Shown here: positions 1 to 11,089 of the stretch, one piece after another
How the letters are laid out: every line of letters starts with the position of its first letter
Position numbering within the stretch: position 1 is the first letter of the stretch
Assembly (NCBI GenBank): GCA_043228905.1
Contig: JBHGNT010000004.1
Location: 12,834,001-12,898,000, forward strand
Origin: Azolla caroliniana
Lineage: Eukaryota; Polypodiophyta
Length of the DNA: 64,000 nt
Direction: 5' to 3'
Position numbers and translations under genes: made by a program
The notes under the pieces: generated by a model
What the model saw: the letters and a program-made list of their open reading frames with translations, nothing else
What the model was told of the DNA's origin: nothing
Database searches by the model: none

Positions 1-690
1 TCCAAACGTCGTTTGAAAAGGTGGTTGTCGCATCTCACTGCGCGACTGATTGCTTCTGTTAATGACTTTAATTCTTCGAGGAAAGTCAAGAGTAAATCCT
101 TGACATCATTGCGTAAACCATATCAAAATTGCTCCATCAATGCTTGATCATCCCAAGGGATATCGGTGGCAAGTAGGTGGAAATCTGCAGTGTATGCGGA
201 GGTTGGACGATCACCTTGGCGTAATTGTCAGATTTTGTTGATTGTTGTCCTTATGCTGTCAATATCTCTAAAACAAGCTTTAAACTCACTTATAAATTCT
301 TCAAAATTGTTTAGTAATGGAGATTCCTTTTCTAACAACAGAGCGAACCATGCCAATGTTGAGCCACTAAGTAGAGTGCCTACTAGTCCCACTCGTGATG
401 CATGGGGTGGAATATCGAGAAGGATGCATTTGAATCACTAAAAGTACCTGATTCAAAAAACCTCTAAATTGTGATCAGGTCCCATCCAATTTTGTAGGAA
501 GACCAATCTTGGCTTCTTTGTGAATTCCTTGAGTGCTTGATCCTTGTTGTTGTAGTGATACAATAGTCGCTTCAGGTTGTTGTACACGTAACGTCAGCTC
601 CCCGTGTTGTTGTTTTTCCAGCGCTATTTGTTGAACATCCCCCAACAAACAGTGATTTTCTTGTTCTAGTGCTAAAAAATGGGTAAGAAG
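1..690 (-). pseudogene. Ty3/gypsy gag (retrotrans_gag) relic
   Basis: Read on the minus strand, this encodes a capsid-type Gag. The N-terminal part is a Gln-rich coiled stretch (around 690-520). It is followed by a KIGLPTKLDG segment and then the capsid core, with motifs such as RQGDRPTSAY, DIPWDDQALMEQF and GLRNDVKDLLLTF near the window edge. These are hallmarks of the plant Ty3/gypsy retrotransposon gag domain. In-frame stops are present, for example at 123-125 directly after DQALMEQF, together with frameshifts in the middle. It is therefore a dead copy. The protein continues beyond position 1, so nucleocapsid and pol would lie outside. Gag would package element RNA in the cytoplasm. Family assignment is secure, lineage is not. 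Confidence 0.8.
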
Positions 691-864
691 ATGAGGGAAA
701 CCAGAAAGAAGACCGAAAAAAAAGGGATATGTAAGAAGATAGAAGGAAGTGGAGGAGACGGAAGGAGGGAAATCGGTTCAAACTGTCAGGAATAGTATTG
801 AGACAGAGAAGAAATTAGTACTAAGAGATGAATATTAGTACTAAGAGGAATAGAGGGTGTAGAA

Positions 865-867
<3 letters not shown>

Positions 868-922
<55 letters not shown>
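868..922. repeat. (GA)n microsatellite
   Basis: About 27 uninterrupted GA dinucleotides. The flanks (691-867 and 923-1140) show no recognisable coding or repeat family. Confidence 0.95.
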
Positions 923-926
<4 letters not shown>

Positions 927-1146
927 TGACGATGACAACGATATATTATGTGAGAAGAATATACAAGGCTAGGAGGCTTAAGACTGGTGTTGAACCGATT
1001 GGGTTTGAACTAATGCCTTGTGCCTCCTTTTATAGTGTTCTCAGGAGTAGTCTTGAAGCTTCTAGAATGTTCCAGAGAAATCTGGAATATACATTAATTT
1101 TCTATAGTAAAACTTAAATAAAAATAATATTCTATGTATTATAATA

Positions 1147-1208
1147 GATAGTGTAATGGTTAAGAGCTCAACCCATGTAACATAAGATCATGGGTTCGAG
1201 TCTTGCCA
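1147..1208 (+). mobile_element. tRNA-like SINE head or tRNA pseudogene
   Basis: It contains an A-box-like stretch (TAGTGTAATGGTTAAGAG) and, about 35 nt downstream, a B-box match (GGGTTCGAGTCTTG), arranged as in tRNA-derived SINE promoters. The cloverleaf is not complete and no poly-A tail was identified. It lies immediately beside a LINE fragment. It could also be a decayed tRNA gene. Confidence 0.5.
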
Positions 1209-1210
1209 TA

Positions 1211-1860
1211 TCATGACGGTGGGGCATACCACTTGACAAATTCTAACACATTTTGCCAAGATGATAATAATTGATTAACAACCCAAGACATGGAACACTT
1301 CACTTGCCTTTTGGAATTGACTACATTCCACCAATGTATTTCTACTCTTATGTTTCCAAACTTGATGCCAATTCCCTCAACAAAGAAAATCACCATTTCT
1401 ATGCATGAGTGTGTGTTTGCAAACATAGAGATGAGTAATGAAAACCTCCGAGCTACCATATGCTCATATACATTCAATAATGCTGCTCCACCAAGCCATT
1501 TTGGAGTACAAATATGATCCCATGCCAACGAAGAAATGCCATGTTTCCCTTTTTTCTTCAATAATAAAGAACGCATTGATTGGGTAACCTTTTCAACAGC
1601 CTTCTTAGACCATGGCAACAATGGGAGATAATAAGAAACCATGGGTATCATAATGGATTGCACAACTTAACCTGTATATGAAATGGCCATGACTGAGATC
1701 TCCAATAGATGAACTTATTTTCAATCTTTCTCGACACCCAATCAACTAGTTTAACATCTGAAACTTGTACTCCAATATGGTAACCCAAGTGTCGAAAAAT
1801 TTCCCCACGACTAACAATGTTTCTAGATTGGACCCAACCTCTAATATATTTTGCTCAGTA
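1211..1860 (-). pseudogene. LINE reverse transcriptase C-terminal fragment
   Basis: The minus strand reads as the part of a plant LINE pol protein that follows the catalytic core. The stretch FRHLGYHIGVQVSDVKLVDW is followed by SRKIENKFIYWRSQSWPFHIQ, YYLPLLPWSKK and WDHICTPKWLGGAALLNVYE. This matches the order seen after the RT palm in plant L1-like proteins. Several frameshifts are needed to read it. The catalytic YADD region is not present, and the reading is cut on the upstream side by a younger LINE of opposite orientation. It is probably part of the same old LINE as 3108-4677, but the missing RT core leaves that as an inference. Confidence 0.7.
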
Positions 1861-1869
1861 CAGAGTAGG

Positions 1870-2868
1870 GGCTCTTGGCACCCAATCCGCGTGGTGGCAC
1901 AGGTTGGTAACATCTGGAAAACAGACCCGGATGTTGCTAAGGTGGAACCCCATTGGAAGTTATGGGTATATGGTGGCTGTCCCCTCATCGAGCTAGAATG
2001 GGACCCAGGGGATTTCAGGTGGAAACAGGATGGCAGACTTCGCCATTTCTTCGAGTACAGCACTAAATTGGGTCGGACTTTACAATTGCAGCTAGATGGC
2101 CCCTTACGCAATGGCTGGCGTACATTGGGCATCCCTGATGAGGTGCTCATTACTTTTTGGAAAGGTCTCTGGCGTCTCCACATGCCTGAAAAGATCAAGT
2201 TTTTTTGGTGGCAGATCAGTCATAATGTGGTTCCCATTGGCGAATGGTTAGGTAAACGTGGCGGCCCGTTAGGCTGCCCACTCTGCCCTTCACCTATTGA
2301 GACTCTGAGGCACTGTCTATGGGATTGCTCTCAAGCTCAAAAGGTATGGGATAGAGTGACTCGCCTCCTTATGGCTTGTGAAGTGGAAGGAACCGCATCG
2401 TGGAGTACTGCGGCATGGATTGATCACTCCGACGATAGGTGGACGGACGCCTTCAATGCGGATAGCTGGTGCTATGTATGCATTGGAGGCAAAATCGCCA
2501 AGATTCGTTATGGAAGAGGCTTGCAGTCCGCATCCCCTAGGTTCTCGGAAATTTGGATGTTGATCGCAGGCTTCACCATGTGGTATATATGGAAAGTGAG
2601 TTGCCTGAAGGTTTTTCAAGATCTGGTGTGACCCCCGGAGGAAGTGATCATGGACATATGGTTTGCTCTTATCAGCTGCCTACAAGGGCAGTTGGACGAG
2701 GTTTGCAGCCATTCCAACGATGTGGTTACTGCCCGTTTGCGCTTTTGGCAAAAATGGCGGAACACGCCTATGGTGACACAAGGAGGAAGTGGTCCGAGGT
2801 GGAACTACCAACCCCCACGCTGGCTGTTTCCGAGTCACTTGCCGCCCTCCCTGCGGTGTAGGCCCTAG
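1870..2868 (+). pseudogene. LINE ORF2 C-terminus with RVT zinc-binding domain
   Basis: The frame encodes WVYGGCPLIELEWDPG, then FWKGLWRLHMPEKIKFFWWQ, WLGKRGGPLGCPLCPSPIE and LRHCLWDCSQAQKVWDRV. This order is the zf-RVT (reverse-transcriptase zinc-binding) module of plant non-LTR elements, with the C-P-L-C and H-C-L-W-D-C ligand pattern visible. A single in-frame TGA at 2629-2631 interrupts it, and the same frame continues to 2868. The reading frame is open upstream to 1765, but that part overlaps antisense LINE sequence and is probably fortuitous. I do not regard it as a host gene. Confidence 0.7.
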
Positions 2869-3091
2869 GAGGTGTCTCGTACTAGCCAAAATTGACGGGC
2901 ACCATTTTTAGCTATAGGTATCTGCTTATATTGAGTAGTCAACCCGTTATGCTAAGTAACTAATCTCATTTTCTTGTACTTGTTCGGAGGGAGATTTCCC
3001 GATTTGTATATAAGCCCCGTGTACAGTCTTTTTGTAATAATCCTTCCTAACTAATGGGAAAGTAGCTTCATTTTGGAAAAAATAAAATAAG
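1870..3091 (+). mobile_element. 5'-truncated LINE copy (3' end)
   Basis: This is a plus-strand LINE 3' portion: the end of ORF2 with its RVT zinc-binding region, an untranslated tail (2869-3078) and a short A-rich end (GGAAAAAATAAAATAA). It separates two minus-strand LINE fragments, so it probably inserted into that older LINE. I could not establish a clear target-site duplication; short AACT/ATCTTT similarities at both edges are suggestive only. The left boundary is uncertain by about 40 bases. Confidence 0.65.
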
Positions 3092-3107
3092 AACTGATTT
3101 ATGCATT

Positions 3108-4677
3108 TTAATCTTTAATCTTGATACAAGTGAAAACAATTCCCACACCTATGTAGCCAATCTTCCAAGATTGTGGCATGTGCCCTGTGGGCCAAACATT
3201 CTGGAATAGAATTGTAAAGGACCTCTTCATGTGTGTATTATATTTCTTAAAGAATTCATTTGTTAAACTATCCCAACCAGGACACTTACCATTCACAAGA
3301 TGAGAAATCACATTTTCTACCTCAACCTCCAAATATATGCATCCAAAACACTAGAAAGCTCTGTTGATACATGATTTGTAACTTCCTTCAAGAACACCTC
3401 TTGAGCATAATTAACAGTTTCAGCAACATGAGTTTCTACATCTAACAATTGCTTATAATAATCCACACATTTTGTCACAATCATATGCGGATCCATAATC
3501 ATCCTCCCATTTTCTTGTAATCGCACCACATTATACCTCGCATGTGATTCATGAAGCGCATGAAGGAAATTGTGTGATTCACAATTAGAGTCATCCATTT
3601 CTTATCTCAAAGTATGTAATCTAGGTTGTTGATAACTCTTAACTTTCATATCACATAAAGAGGCTGATAATATTTTGTGAATATCCAATAATTGCTCATC
3701 CATTGGCCAATAACTTAGTAATGCATTACATCGTCCCAACAATGTAGCCAAAACCTTTATTTTTCTTCTTCTCTTAAAGGCATTATACGTTCCATAAAAT
3801 CTGGATAGCTTTTGCACATTTACAACAAATACATCCCAAGCCTCAAACCCAACATCTTGAACATGTAAATTGAATTCCTCAATCAATTGACACATGTAAC
3901 CATGAAATACTTCATGGTCTAAAAAAGATGAATTAAAACGAAGAGGAGGTTGTCTTAAGAAATATTAAAATTGGTCAACTGATTGATGCGCAAACTCAAA
4001 CACTAATGGAAAATGATTTGAAAGAACCAAATCATAAGAAATGGAAATATCTAAAATCTCTGGCAAGAAAGAATTAGTATGCATAATATACATACGATCT
4101 AACCTACTCCAAGTAGATGTGTATTGTTCTGATTGAAAAGTATAACCTGGATCATCACTATGGATCTAAGGCCACACATCACAATGTAGAACATCCATTT
4201 ATAATTGTTCCCAAGATTGATTCTCAGATCTTTCCATTATAGAATGTATAGAAGTTGATTGTGCTTCCTCACAACAAACATTGCAATCCCCCATCATTGC
4301 TTAAGAAGCGAAGCCAAATTTTGCCACAACAACTTTCGTTTTTGAGAAAGATTTGAAGCATATACACCAACCAACCACAAAATTTGTCCTTCATAAGAGA
4401 TTTGTACAACCAAAAATCGACCAAGATCATCACTAAAGATAACTTGAGGACAAAACACATTTCTTATAAACATAACAACTCTTGAATAATCACCTTTCAC
4501 TTTTCTTGAATAACATAGCATATAACCCTTAATGTTAACCATTAAACCTTCATTTTTATGTTCTTTATGCTCCACTGCACATAAAACATCCCACTGATTG
4601 TGTAACAAAGCACTCCACATGTCATGCATCTTAAATCGGGAACAAATCCCTCTTACATTCCATGTTGTCACCTTCAT
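3108..4677 (-). pseudogene. LINE endonuclease and RT N-terminus
   Basis: The minus strand begins MKVTTWNVRGICSRFKMHD at 4677. This is the N-terminus of an apurinic-type endonuclease (EEP fold) of plant LINEs; the TWNVRG motif carries a conserved Asn. The frame continues with LVGVYASN, RLDRMY and SNHFPLVFEF (the SDHxP-like box, here SNH). A linker follows, then the start of the RT domain with ISHLVNGKCPGWDSLTNEF around 3290-3240. Several frameshifts and stops break it into pieces. The RT catalytic palm is missing because the sequence ends at the inserted LINE near 3091-3108. The endonuclease would nick target DNA for target-primed reverse transcription, but this copy is inactive. Confidence 0.8.
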
Positions 4678-4795
4678 ACTTTAGCCTTTCCTTTAGATGA
4701 GGGAACCTGTTTCTCCCTCTCACTCAATGTATCTACTAAATCTTGAAAAAAATCTCCTAAGATTGCAAACGAATTTTGATGGGAAGGGAAAAAAG

Positions 4796-4822
4796 TTCTC
4801 TCTCTCTCTCTCTCTCTCTCTC
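4796..4822. repeat. (TC)n microsatellite
   Basis: An uninterrupted TC run directly upstream of a tRNA-like segment. Confidence 0.95.
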
Positions 4823-4885
4823 ATCGTAATTAGCTTAATTGTTAACACTACAAGTGCTGCATCTTGGGTTCGAAACCCATTTTTT
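4823..4885 (+). mobile_element. tRNA-like SINE head
   Basis: A degenerate A-box-like stretch (TAGCTTAATTGTTAAC) is followed by a clean B box (GGGTTCGAAACCC), spaced as in tRNA-derived SINEs. It starts right after a TC microsatellite. No body or tail can be defined. Confidence 0.45.
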
Positions 4886-4939
4886 CTCACTTCTCTCTAT
4901 TATATACTTCATATATATCTCTTAATTCACTAGATGCCA

Positions 4940-5007
4940 CTATGGAATGTAGGGGTTGAACCCATGACCACCTGGTCTCCATTGGGCAACCTTACCAACT
5001 GATCTAC

Positions 5008-5010
<3 letters not shown>
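4940..5010 (-). mobile_element. tRNA-derived SINE head (minus strand)
   Basis: The reverse complement reads GTAGATCAGTTGGTAAGG (A box), then about 30 nt later GGTGGTCATGGGTTCAACCC (B box), ending near ATTCCATAGTGGCA. This is the typical head of plant tRNA-derived SINEs. On that strand a GA run (5011-5049) lies directly upstream. A decayed tRNA gene is the alternative. Confidence 0.6.

Positions 5011-5049
<39 letters not shown>
5011..5049. repeat. (TC)n microsatellite
   Basis: An uninterrupted TC run between the minus-strand SINE head and the start of a LINE fragment. Confidence 0.95.
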
Positions 5050-5051
<2 letters not shown>

Positions 5052-5099
5052 GAAAAATGATACAAAGCGGCGGATCATACTTGAAAATAATTGGGTATA

Positions 5100-7930
5100 C
5101 CTCAAATGTACACAATGCATTGTGAGTGAAGATTGTACTATCTCACAACAAAATGGTCCAGACCAATTTGGGAAGTTACTCCTACACATGTGCAATAGTA
5201 CCAGATTGCTTATTGCAAATGGTATTTCCTTATGGCCCAACACTAATGGTTTTACATGTAGAAAACACAATGGAAATAGTGTGATTGACTATGTGCTACT
5301 TTCCGAAGGCATTTTGGATTGTATACATAAATTCTCACTTGGTGAATGGACACCGGAATCCGATCATAGGCCTGTATGTATTGATCTCAAATGTATGCAT
5401 AGGTTTGATTGTGAGAAGGCTATTGAAGATAATAAACAACTGCACTTGAGCATGACCCTTAAGCGAGAGCACCCATGTATTCCAAGATGGTTGAGGATAT
5501 GTTACAAATGACAAAGATACAACATGGTGCCACACTAGAATGCAAATGAGAAGCTTTCAAGAAAGTCATTCTCTCCTGTACAAACAAATGTTTTTCGATC
5601 AACTGCACATCTTGGAAATGCGCCAAGAAACTTAGGAAAAAATGGTTTGATAAAGAATGTCGTGAAGCTCGAAAGTGCCTTATGGTTTTGGATGTAGTTA
5701 AGGATAAAGAGAATTACCAAAAGTATTTGCATGAGTATAAAAGGCTTATTCAAAGAAAGCGCAGAATATGGGAAGTTACTCAACAATTTATCCAAACACA
5801 AGAGAAAGCACATGCATGTGCTAAATTTTGGGGAAATCTAAAGGGGAAACGTGATGAGAGTTATGGTGACTTAACTCTTCATGACATGTCTATGCATTGT
5901 AAGAATTTATATGAGTTATCTCTTGCCGAAAAGATAATGTGTTATGGTTCTCTTTCACATATGCCTCCCTTCTTTACAATTGAAGATATATGCATAGGAC
6001 TTAAGAAATTGGCCTCTCGAAAGGCAAGCGATCTTCAATGTATAAAGGCTGAAATGCTCAAATGGACGAGAAAGGAAGCACATATATGGATAAGCAATAT
6101 GTTTAATGATGCATTGCAACGTGGTATGCCGTACGATTGGACTAAAAATTGGATTAAACCTTTACATAAAGGTGGAAATATAAATAATGTAAACAACTAT
6201 CGAACCATCATGGTTGGCTCATTAATGGCAAAACTATTTGGATGTATAATGGAATCAAAGATAAGTGTATGGGTTGAAAAAAGTGGTAAGACAGCTTATA
6301 GACAAGCTGGCTTTCGGAAACACCATAGCACCATTGATCACCTTATCACCCTTCGAGTATTAATGGAGGAAAGTCGCCTTAGAGGTAAAGGTTTATATTG
6401 TTGGTTTGTAGACTTCAAGAAAGCTTTTGATATGGTACCTCGTGAGCATCTTTGAAGGCGAATTGAAGAACTTGAGGTGCCAAGTGAATATATGCTTGCA
6501 ATTTCCCGAATTTATGAGAAGGTTATATGTTGTGTGTGCATGAGAGATAAACTTTCAGATTTTTTCAAAAGCACTGTTGGTGTTAAGGAAGGATGCCCAC
6601 TCTCATCAACACTATTTGGTCTATACATTGATGAATTGGAAGAAATGGTTACCAAGTTTGCAAAGGAAGAATGTGTTGAAGAAATTGCCATTGGGAATGT
6701 TGTGATTATGCTTTTGCTATATGCATATGATGTAGTGCTTTTTGCAAATACTTTAGGAGATGCACAAAAGCTTATGAAGGCATTGGAAATTTTTTGCATG
6801 CATACTAACTTAAGTGTCAATAGCTCTAAAACAAAGATCATGCTTGTGAAGAGCCAAAAAAGAGATAAACCATGCATTATGTACAACAATAAGCCACTTG
6901 AATCTGTGGAAAGCTTCAAATATCTTGGCCTTGAAGTTCCTTCAAATTATAGATGGAATGAGTGTGCTACACGCCGATTAGAGGTGGGTAAGCGAGTATA
7001 CTATGCATTTGAGAACATATGGAACCTTGGAGATATTAAGTGTTGGGTCCTCAAGAAATATCTTTTCGACACTTTGGTGACACCGGTTCTTCTCTATGGG
7101 GGTGGAAGTATGGGGCAGTAGCATCCCTAAATCTATGTGGAAAGAGTTTGAAAATGTTCAAAAACATTTTCTTACAAAGTTTCTACAAGTTAAGAAACAA
7201 ACGCCCTACACCCTCCTCCTCCTTGAGACGGGATCACTTCCCATTGAGACCATGGCCATGGAAAGGGTTGTTGAATACATGTTTAAGGTTCAAAAAAGTC
7301 CCTCACATCGACTTCCTAGAATTGCGTGGGAAGCAAGCAAAAAGATTCAAAAGACGCATAAAAGCAAAATTTTGTGTTCCGGTTGGATGTAAGATATAGA
7401 AAAATGGTTTGGTAGATGGGATGTGAGACACTTGCTTCATGATGCATCATTAGATTCCTCTGTAAATGAGGCCTTTTTGCAACATCAATGTATCATGACA
7501 TGGGACAAATGTGGAGGCACACGCTTCACACATTATACTACAGATGTTGCACCTAACTACAAAACCATATTCTTTGCAGAACGGGGAAATCGTACACATC
7601 AATACATGTTAGAGCCCATACCGTTATCTGCCATTCGAACCATTGCTTCCATGTGACTTAGCTCACATGCATTGCGATGTGAAATAAGGCATTGGGGCAC
7701 AAGTGATAAAAGTGGTCAGCTAAACAAGTTCGCGAGTCTGAGTATCACACTTTGATACAATACTCTACCTTTGATCATATTCGACCATGCTTTCCATATC
7801 TCTTCAACCGAGCCCAATCTTTGCATGAATTCCTCTCACAACCACAATGTGCACTCTCGATTGCAACATTCATTGGTAAAGTTCTTGAACATCGAGAGTC
7901 AGTACTCACTTTCACACGTATCATGTGAAA
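5100..7930 (+). pseudogene. LINE endonuclease-RT polyprotein, decayed
   Basis: Order of parts: the endonuclease C-terminus (LLIANGISLWPNTNGFTC, SVIDYVLLS, WTPESDHRP; about 5170-5400), a linker, then the RT. The RT shows IKPLHKGG, QAGFRKHHSTIDHL, CWFVDFKKAFDMVPREHL (6400-6452) and GVKEGCPLSSTLFGLYIDEL. The palm box reads LLYAYDVVLFA (6716-6748), where a functional enzyme has YADD, so the second catalytic Asp is replaced by Tyr. After the RT come KYLGLEVP, YGVEVWGSS (frame change at about 7100) and a long C-terminal region ending near 7930 with a CHxxH-like segment. A stop lies at 6453-6455, and further frameshifts occur near 5515, 7120, 7390 and 7655. The 5' end of the element is missing. Relatives: the LINE at 55.6-61.7 kb. 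Confidence 0.85.
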
Positions 7931-7983
7931 TGTAATATTTTTGGTCTCATAGGTCATATTTGACCTCCGAAGACGATAATATA

Positions 7984-7986
<3 letters not shown>

Positions 7987-8023
<37 letters not shown>

Positions 8024-8087
8024 ACCCCCCCTCCCCCCCCTCGGGAGGGGGTGGAGCCATTCTAGGAACTACCCCCACCCCAAAAGA
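7987..8087 (+). repeat. (TC)n run plus X-type LTR 3' end relic
   Basis: A TC run (7987-8021) is followed by a C-rich then G-rich stretch and GGTGGAGCCATTCTAGG, then CACCCCA. The same layout closes the LTR-like repeats of elements X1 and X2 (for example at 52660-52744 and 54700-54791). This is probably a short relic of that family. Confidence 0.5.
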
Positions 8088-8530
8088 TTATTAATATCTT
8101 CGCCATCACCATAGCCATCAACCTCACAATGCTTATTATCTCTTTATCATAACCCTATTCTAACATTAGCATTCATGATAATAATCATCATCAACTCTAA
8201 CCCTAGCCCTAAACTAGCAACAATATGAAACAAATTACTATTGCTTAATACAGAACATGATTTTATGCGAACAAGCATTGGCATCCTCGTGTATTTAACC
8301 CAAGACAGATGGCATTTATATTTAAATTTTTAAGACTTTGTCTATGAGTAAGTGTGTTAAATTAACTCCGCAAGTTTGTAGGTCTTTCATAGTTTTCTAA
8401 CATATTGGTTTATTTTCCTAATTTATCAATCTTTTAGTTGGAAAAGCACATCAAAACACATTTCCCTCAAACAATCATTGCAAGAGTGCAATCTTTTAAA
8501 GTGGGGGAGTAGGTTACATGCATAACCATC
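8088..8530. other. No recognisable feature
   Basis: AT-rich sequence without credible coding frames or repeats that I can assign. Confidence 0.6.
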
Positions 8531-8995
8531 ACTACTCATGAGATAGGTTTTCTGTAGTTTTTCCTAATCATATGATGAGTATGTGCGGGTTGATTATGAA
8601 AGGAACGGGGGTATGAATTGTAATGTTCAATTCTACGGTGTGGGATAACTATTAAGTGTGTTATCACTTGACCACTTCAAATAAAGTAGTCAAATGTGAA
8701 GTACTAGGGCCTAGGTTTTTTGCCTATATGGAAGCTAGCTACCATCTTATCAAGGGAGGCTTGACGCATGTTGAGACTATGGCAATGTGGCTATTGGTCT
8801 TGTTAGCTAAGCATGTCTGTTGCTTGCAAGACCCAAGGTATGAATCGCTTCAACCCTCGATGGTATGGGATATTGAGGAGGTTCAGGTTTGTCTCACATT
8901 GTTGCTAAGGGATGGTCGGGTGGTTTGACACCCCTCCTTCCTTTCTTTGGTCTAAAATTCCTTATGTTTTGCTTAATTAACTTGTTAGACTCCAA
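8531..8995 (+). mobile_element. LTR-like relic related to 23242-23688
   Basis: The 3' half shares the series GGATGGTCGGGTGG, ACACCCCTCCTTCC and a late CTTAATTAACTTGTTAGACTC with the better preserved LTR at 23242-23688 (GGGTGGTCGGGTGGATCGG, ACCCTTCTTTC). No primer site or second LTR follows. It may be an old solo LTR; the boundaries are approximate. Confidence 0.4.
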
Positions 8996-9063
8996 CACCT
9001 TCCCCCTTTTTCTTCATATGGAAGGAAGGACTGAGTAAGATAGATAGGAGATTGAATGACATA

Positions 9064-10008
9064 TACATTTTGATCTTGGAAAAAAATTATGCACCTAACT
9101 GAACCACACAATTACGATGTTTTTGTAAAAAATCTTGGGAATACAATACACACTTAGCCTTGGATTTTCATGTTACCTTTTTTGTGCAAAAAGTTTTTAT
9201 CTGCATCATTGGAAAAAGCACGGCCCTAACAACCATTCTAATCGCTTAAAATTTGTGATCAAACCCCCACAACCTCTCTAATTGCTCTCACGTTGATGCT
9301 TGAATTAGCAAGAACTTGAATCTTCCTTCTATTTGAGTAAATCGGAAATCAATTTAGCATTAGATAGATGAATTAAACCCACTAGCGAGGTGTTGGACCT
9401 CGTTTTAATGATAAACAAAGGCTAAAACTTTTTAATGGAGCAATGATCATCTCCTTCTCTTCCCAACATAGGTAACAATTTGGTAAAAGTGAATTTGCAA
9501 TCAGATGTTTGACAAGGAAGAAGGATGCGGTATGGATGCTTGGGAAAAATTTGTGCACCTAACTGAACTACACACTTAGGGGCTTTTTATGAAAAGAGTG
9601 GACTTTGATCTTGGGAAAACAGTGTACGCTTAGCTCTAGATTTTCATGTGATCTTGTGTGAAAAGTTTTTATCTACATCATTGGAAAAACACCCCCACAA
9701 CCATTCTAATAACTTCAAATTTCCGATCAAACCCCCACGACCTCTCCAATTGCTCTCACATTGCTGCTTGAATTAGAAAGAACTTTAATCTTCCTTCTAT
9801 TTCAGTAAATTGGAAATCTATTTAGTATTATAGAGATGAATTAAACCCACCCGCAAGGTGTTGAGCATCATTTTAGTGATAAACAAAGGCTACAGGTTTT
9901 TAACGGAGCAACGATCATCTCCTTCTCTTCACAACATCGGTAGAAATATTGGTATAAGTGAATTTGCAATCAGAAGTTTGATGAGGAAGAAGCATGAGGT
10001 ATAGATGT
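9064..10008 (+). repeat. Two ~470-bp direct tandem copies
   Basis: Copy 1 runs from about 9064 to 9539 and copy 2 from about 9540 to 10008. Shared blocks occur in the same order: TGCACCTAACTGAAC, GATTTTCATGT, AAGTTTTTATCT, CAATTGCTCTCAC or AATTGCTCTCACG, ATGAATTAAACCCAC, GATAAACAAAGGCTA, CATCTCCTTCTCTTC and GAATTTGCAATCAGA. The two differ by scattered substitutions and small indels (I estimate about 85% identity). There is no coding potential. The origin is unknown; it lies directly upstream of the transposase relic. Confidence 0.8.
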
Positions 10009-10067
10009 GAACAACAAGATGAAAACACAAGAAAAAAAACTTCTAGAGGATAAAAAAGTAAACACCT

Positions 10068-10480
10068 AAATGGGAGGAATGTGTATGTGCTTGGACTGAT
10101 GCATCTTGTCAACTGCTAATTGCACATATGAATATTTATGATGATGATTTCAAGGAAACTTGGGGTTGGTATACGAAATTCCGTCATTGCCAATGTTTGA
10201 AAGATGTGAGTTTTTATTGTGAATGAGAGGCAGTTGATCGAAATTACCCTGAATCTTTGGCTTCTTTAGGAAGGGTCTATGTTACAGTCAATGGATATGA
10301 TCCTAGTTGTGTTTATAATATGGATGGAACAAGTTTGTCTTTTCAATTAATTCCAAGATACAATATGCTTTTGCTTAGCGAAGATCCTACAACAATTTGA
10401 GGAAAGAAAAAAAATCTTAGATAGAGCTACATTAGTTGTTTGTCGTAATGCTATTGTGTTGAGATAATAAGCTTTAATAG
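10068..10480 (+). pseudogene. pogo/Tigger-like (DDE_1, CENP-B type) transposase relic
   Basis: Conceptual translation gives a helix-turn-helix tail (EECVCAWTDASCQLLIAHM, then FKETWGWYTKFRHC) and then the start of a DDE domain (DPSCVYNMDGTSLSFQ, where the Asp of the NMD motif is the first catalytic residue). Further on come GKKKN and, after a frameshift in a poly-A run, DRATLVVCRNA. This order matches Tc1/mariner-superfamily pogo/Tigger transposases and CENP-B-like proteins. Stops (near 10224 and 10400) and frameshifts make it inactive. The C-terminal half with the remaining catalytic residues is absent. Confidence 0.7.
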
Positions 10481-10524
10481 AAGTCAAAATCACAAAGAAC
10501 AGGTAGCCATCAAGCAACAACGGA

Positions 10525-10690
10525 AACATGGATAGAGGTATGTGAGCACTCTTCCAATAAAAAGTTGGATAGGAACAACGATGCATCTTGGGAGTACAAG
10601 ATGCACTAGTACCTGCTCGGGCATGGATACTAGAGTTATACAGAGCCGACATTACAAGGAATTTCCAACTTGGGAACATGTTGAATATGG
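10525..10690 (+). pseudogene. Ty1/copia gag N-terminus relic
   Basis: The sequence begins with the MDRGM start typical of the copia family at 24-61 kb. Through several frame changes it keeps the equivalents of ASW.YKMH.YLLGHGY.SY and FPTWE. It is only about 165 bp and has no flanking LTR in the expected position. Confidence 0.65.
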
Positions 10691-10739
10691 GTGTATAATG
10701 GACATATTCACACTGTCCCATTTGAACATACTATGCTTA

Positions 10740-10985
10740 GGAAAATCATGTAATTACAGTTATAAATAATTAGTTAGAGTAATTATGTTATGTGGAATTG
10801 ATTAGAGATGTATGTGTGAAAGAGGAGAGAAGAGACACAAGATAGATAAGAAATAAAGAACTCAAATGTACATTAACAAGCAGTAAGAAATACAGAAGAA
10901 AACAACCAAAATACAAGGGAAAGAGGTAGGTGCTTTATATAAAGTCACCTTCTCTCTTCATTAAAATGCCCACTCTATCACATCT
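10740..10985 (-). mobile_element. LTR relic similar to Cop-H LTR
   Basis: The order of blocks GTATGTGTGAAAGAG, ACACAAG, TGTACATTAACAA, GGTGCTTTATATAAAGTCACC and CTCTCTTCATTAA matches the LTR at 62319-62709 (GTGTATTAACAA, GGTGCTTTATATAGTCACCC, CTCTCTTCATTAA). On the minus strand this places a TATATAAAG-type promoter. Boundaries are unclear. Confidence 0.5.
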
Positions 10986-11089
10986 AAACTCAAACCTCTA
11001 ACTTAGAGCACACCCACTACTTAGTATTAGATAAAACATTTGGAAACCTTTAAGTTACATGTGAATTATATATGGTTTAACATTGTATA

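Noticed and set aside
926-1117. Short open frame after the GA microsatellite
   Set aside because: No family match, no codon signal, length expected by chance.
1147-1208. Functional tRNA gene
   Set aside because: A and B boxes are present but acceptor and anticodon stems do not pair well.
1765-2631. Host RNase H-like or zinc-finger gene
   Set aside because: Domain order matches the C-terminus of LINE ORF2, followed by a LINE-like 3' tail with an A-rich end.
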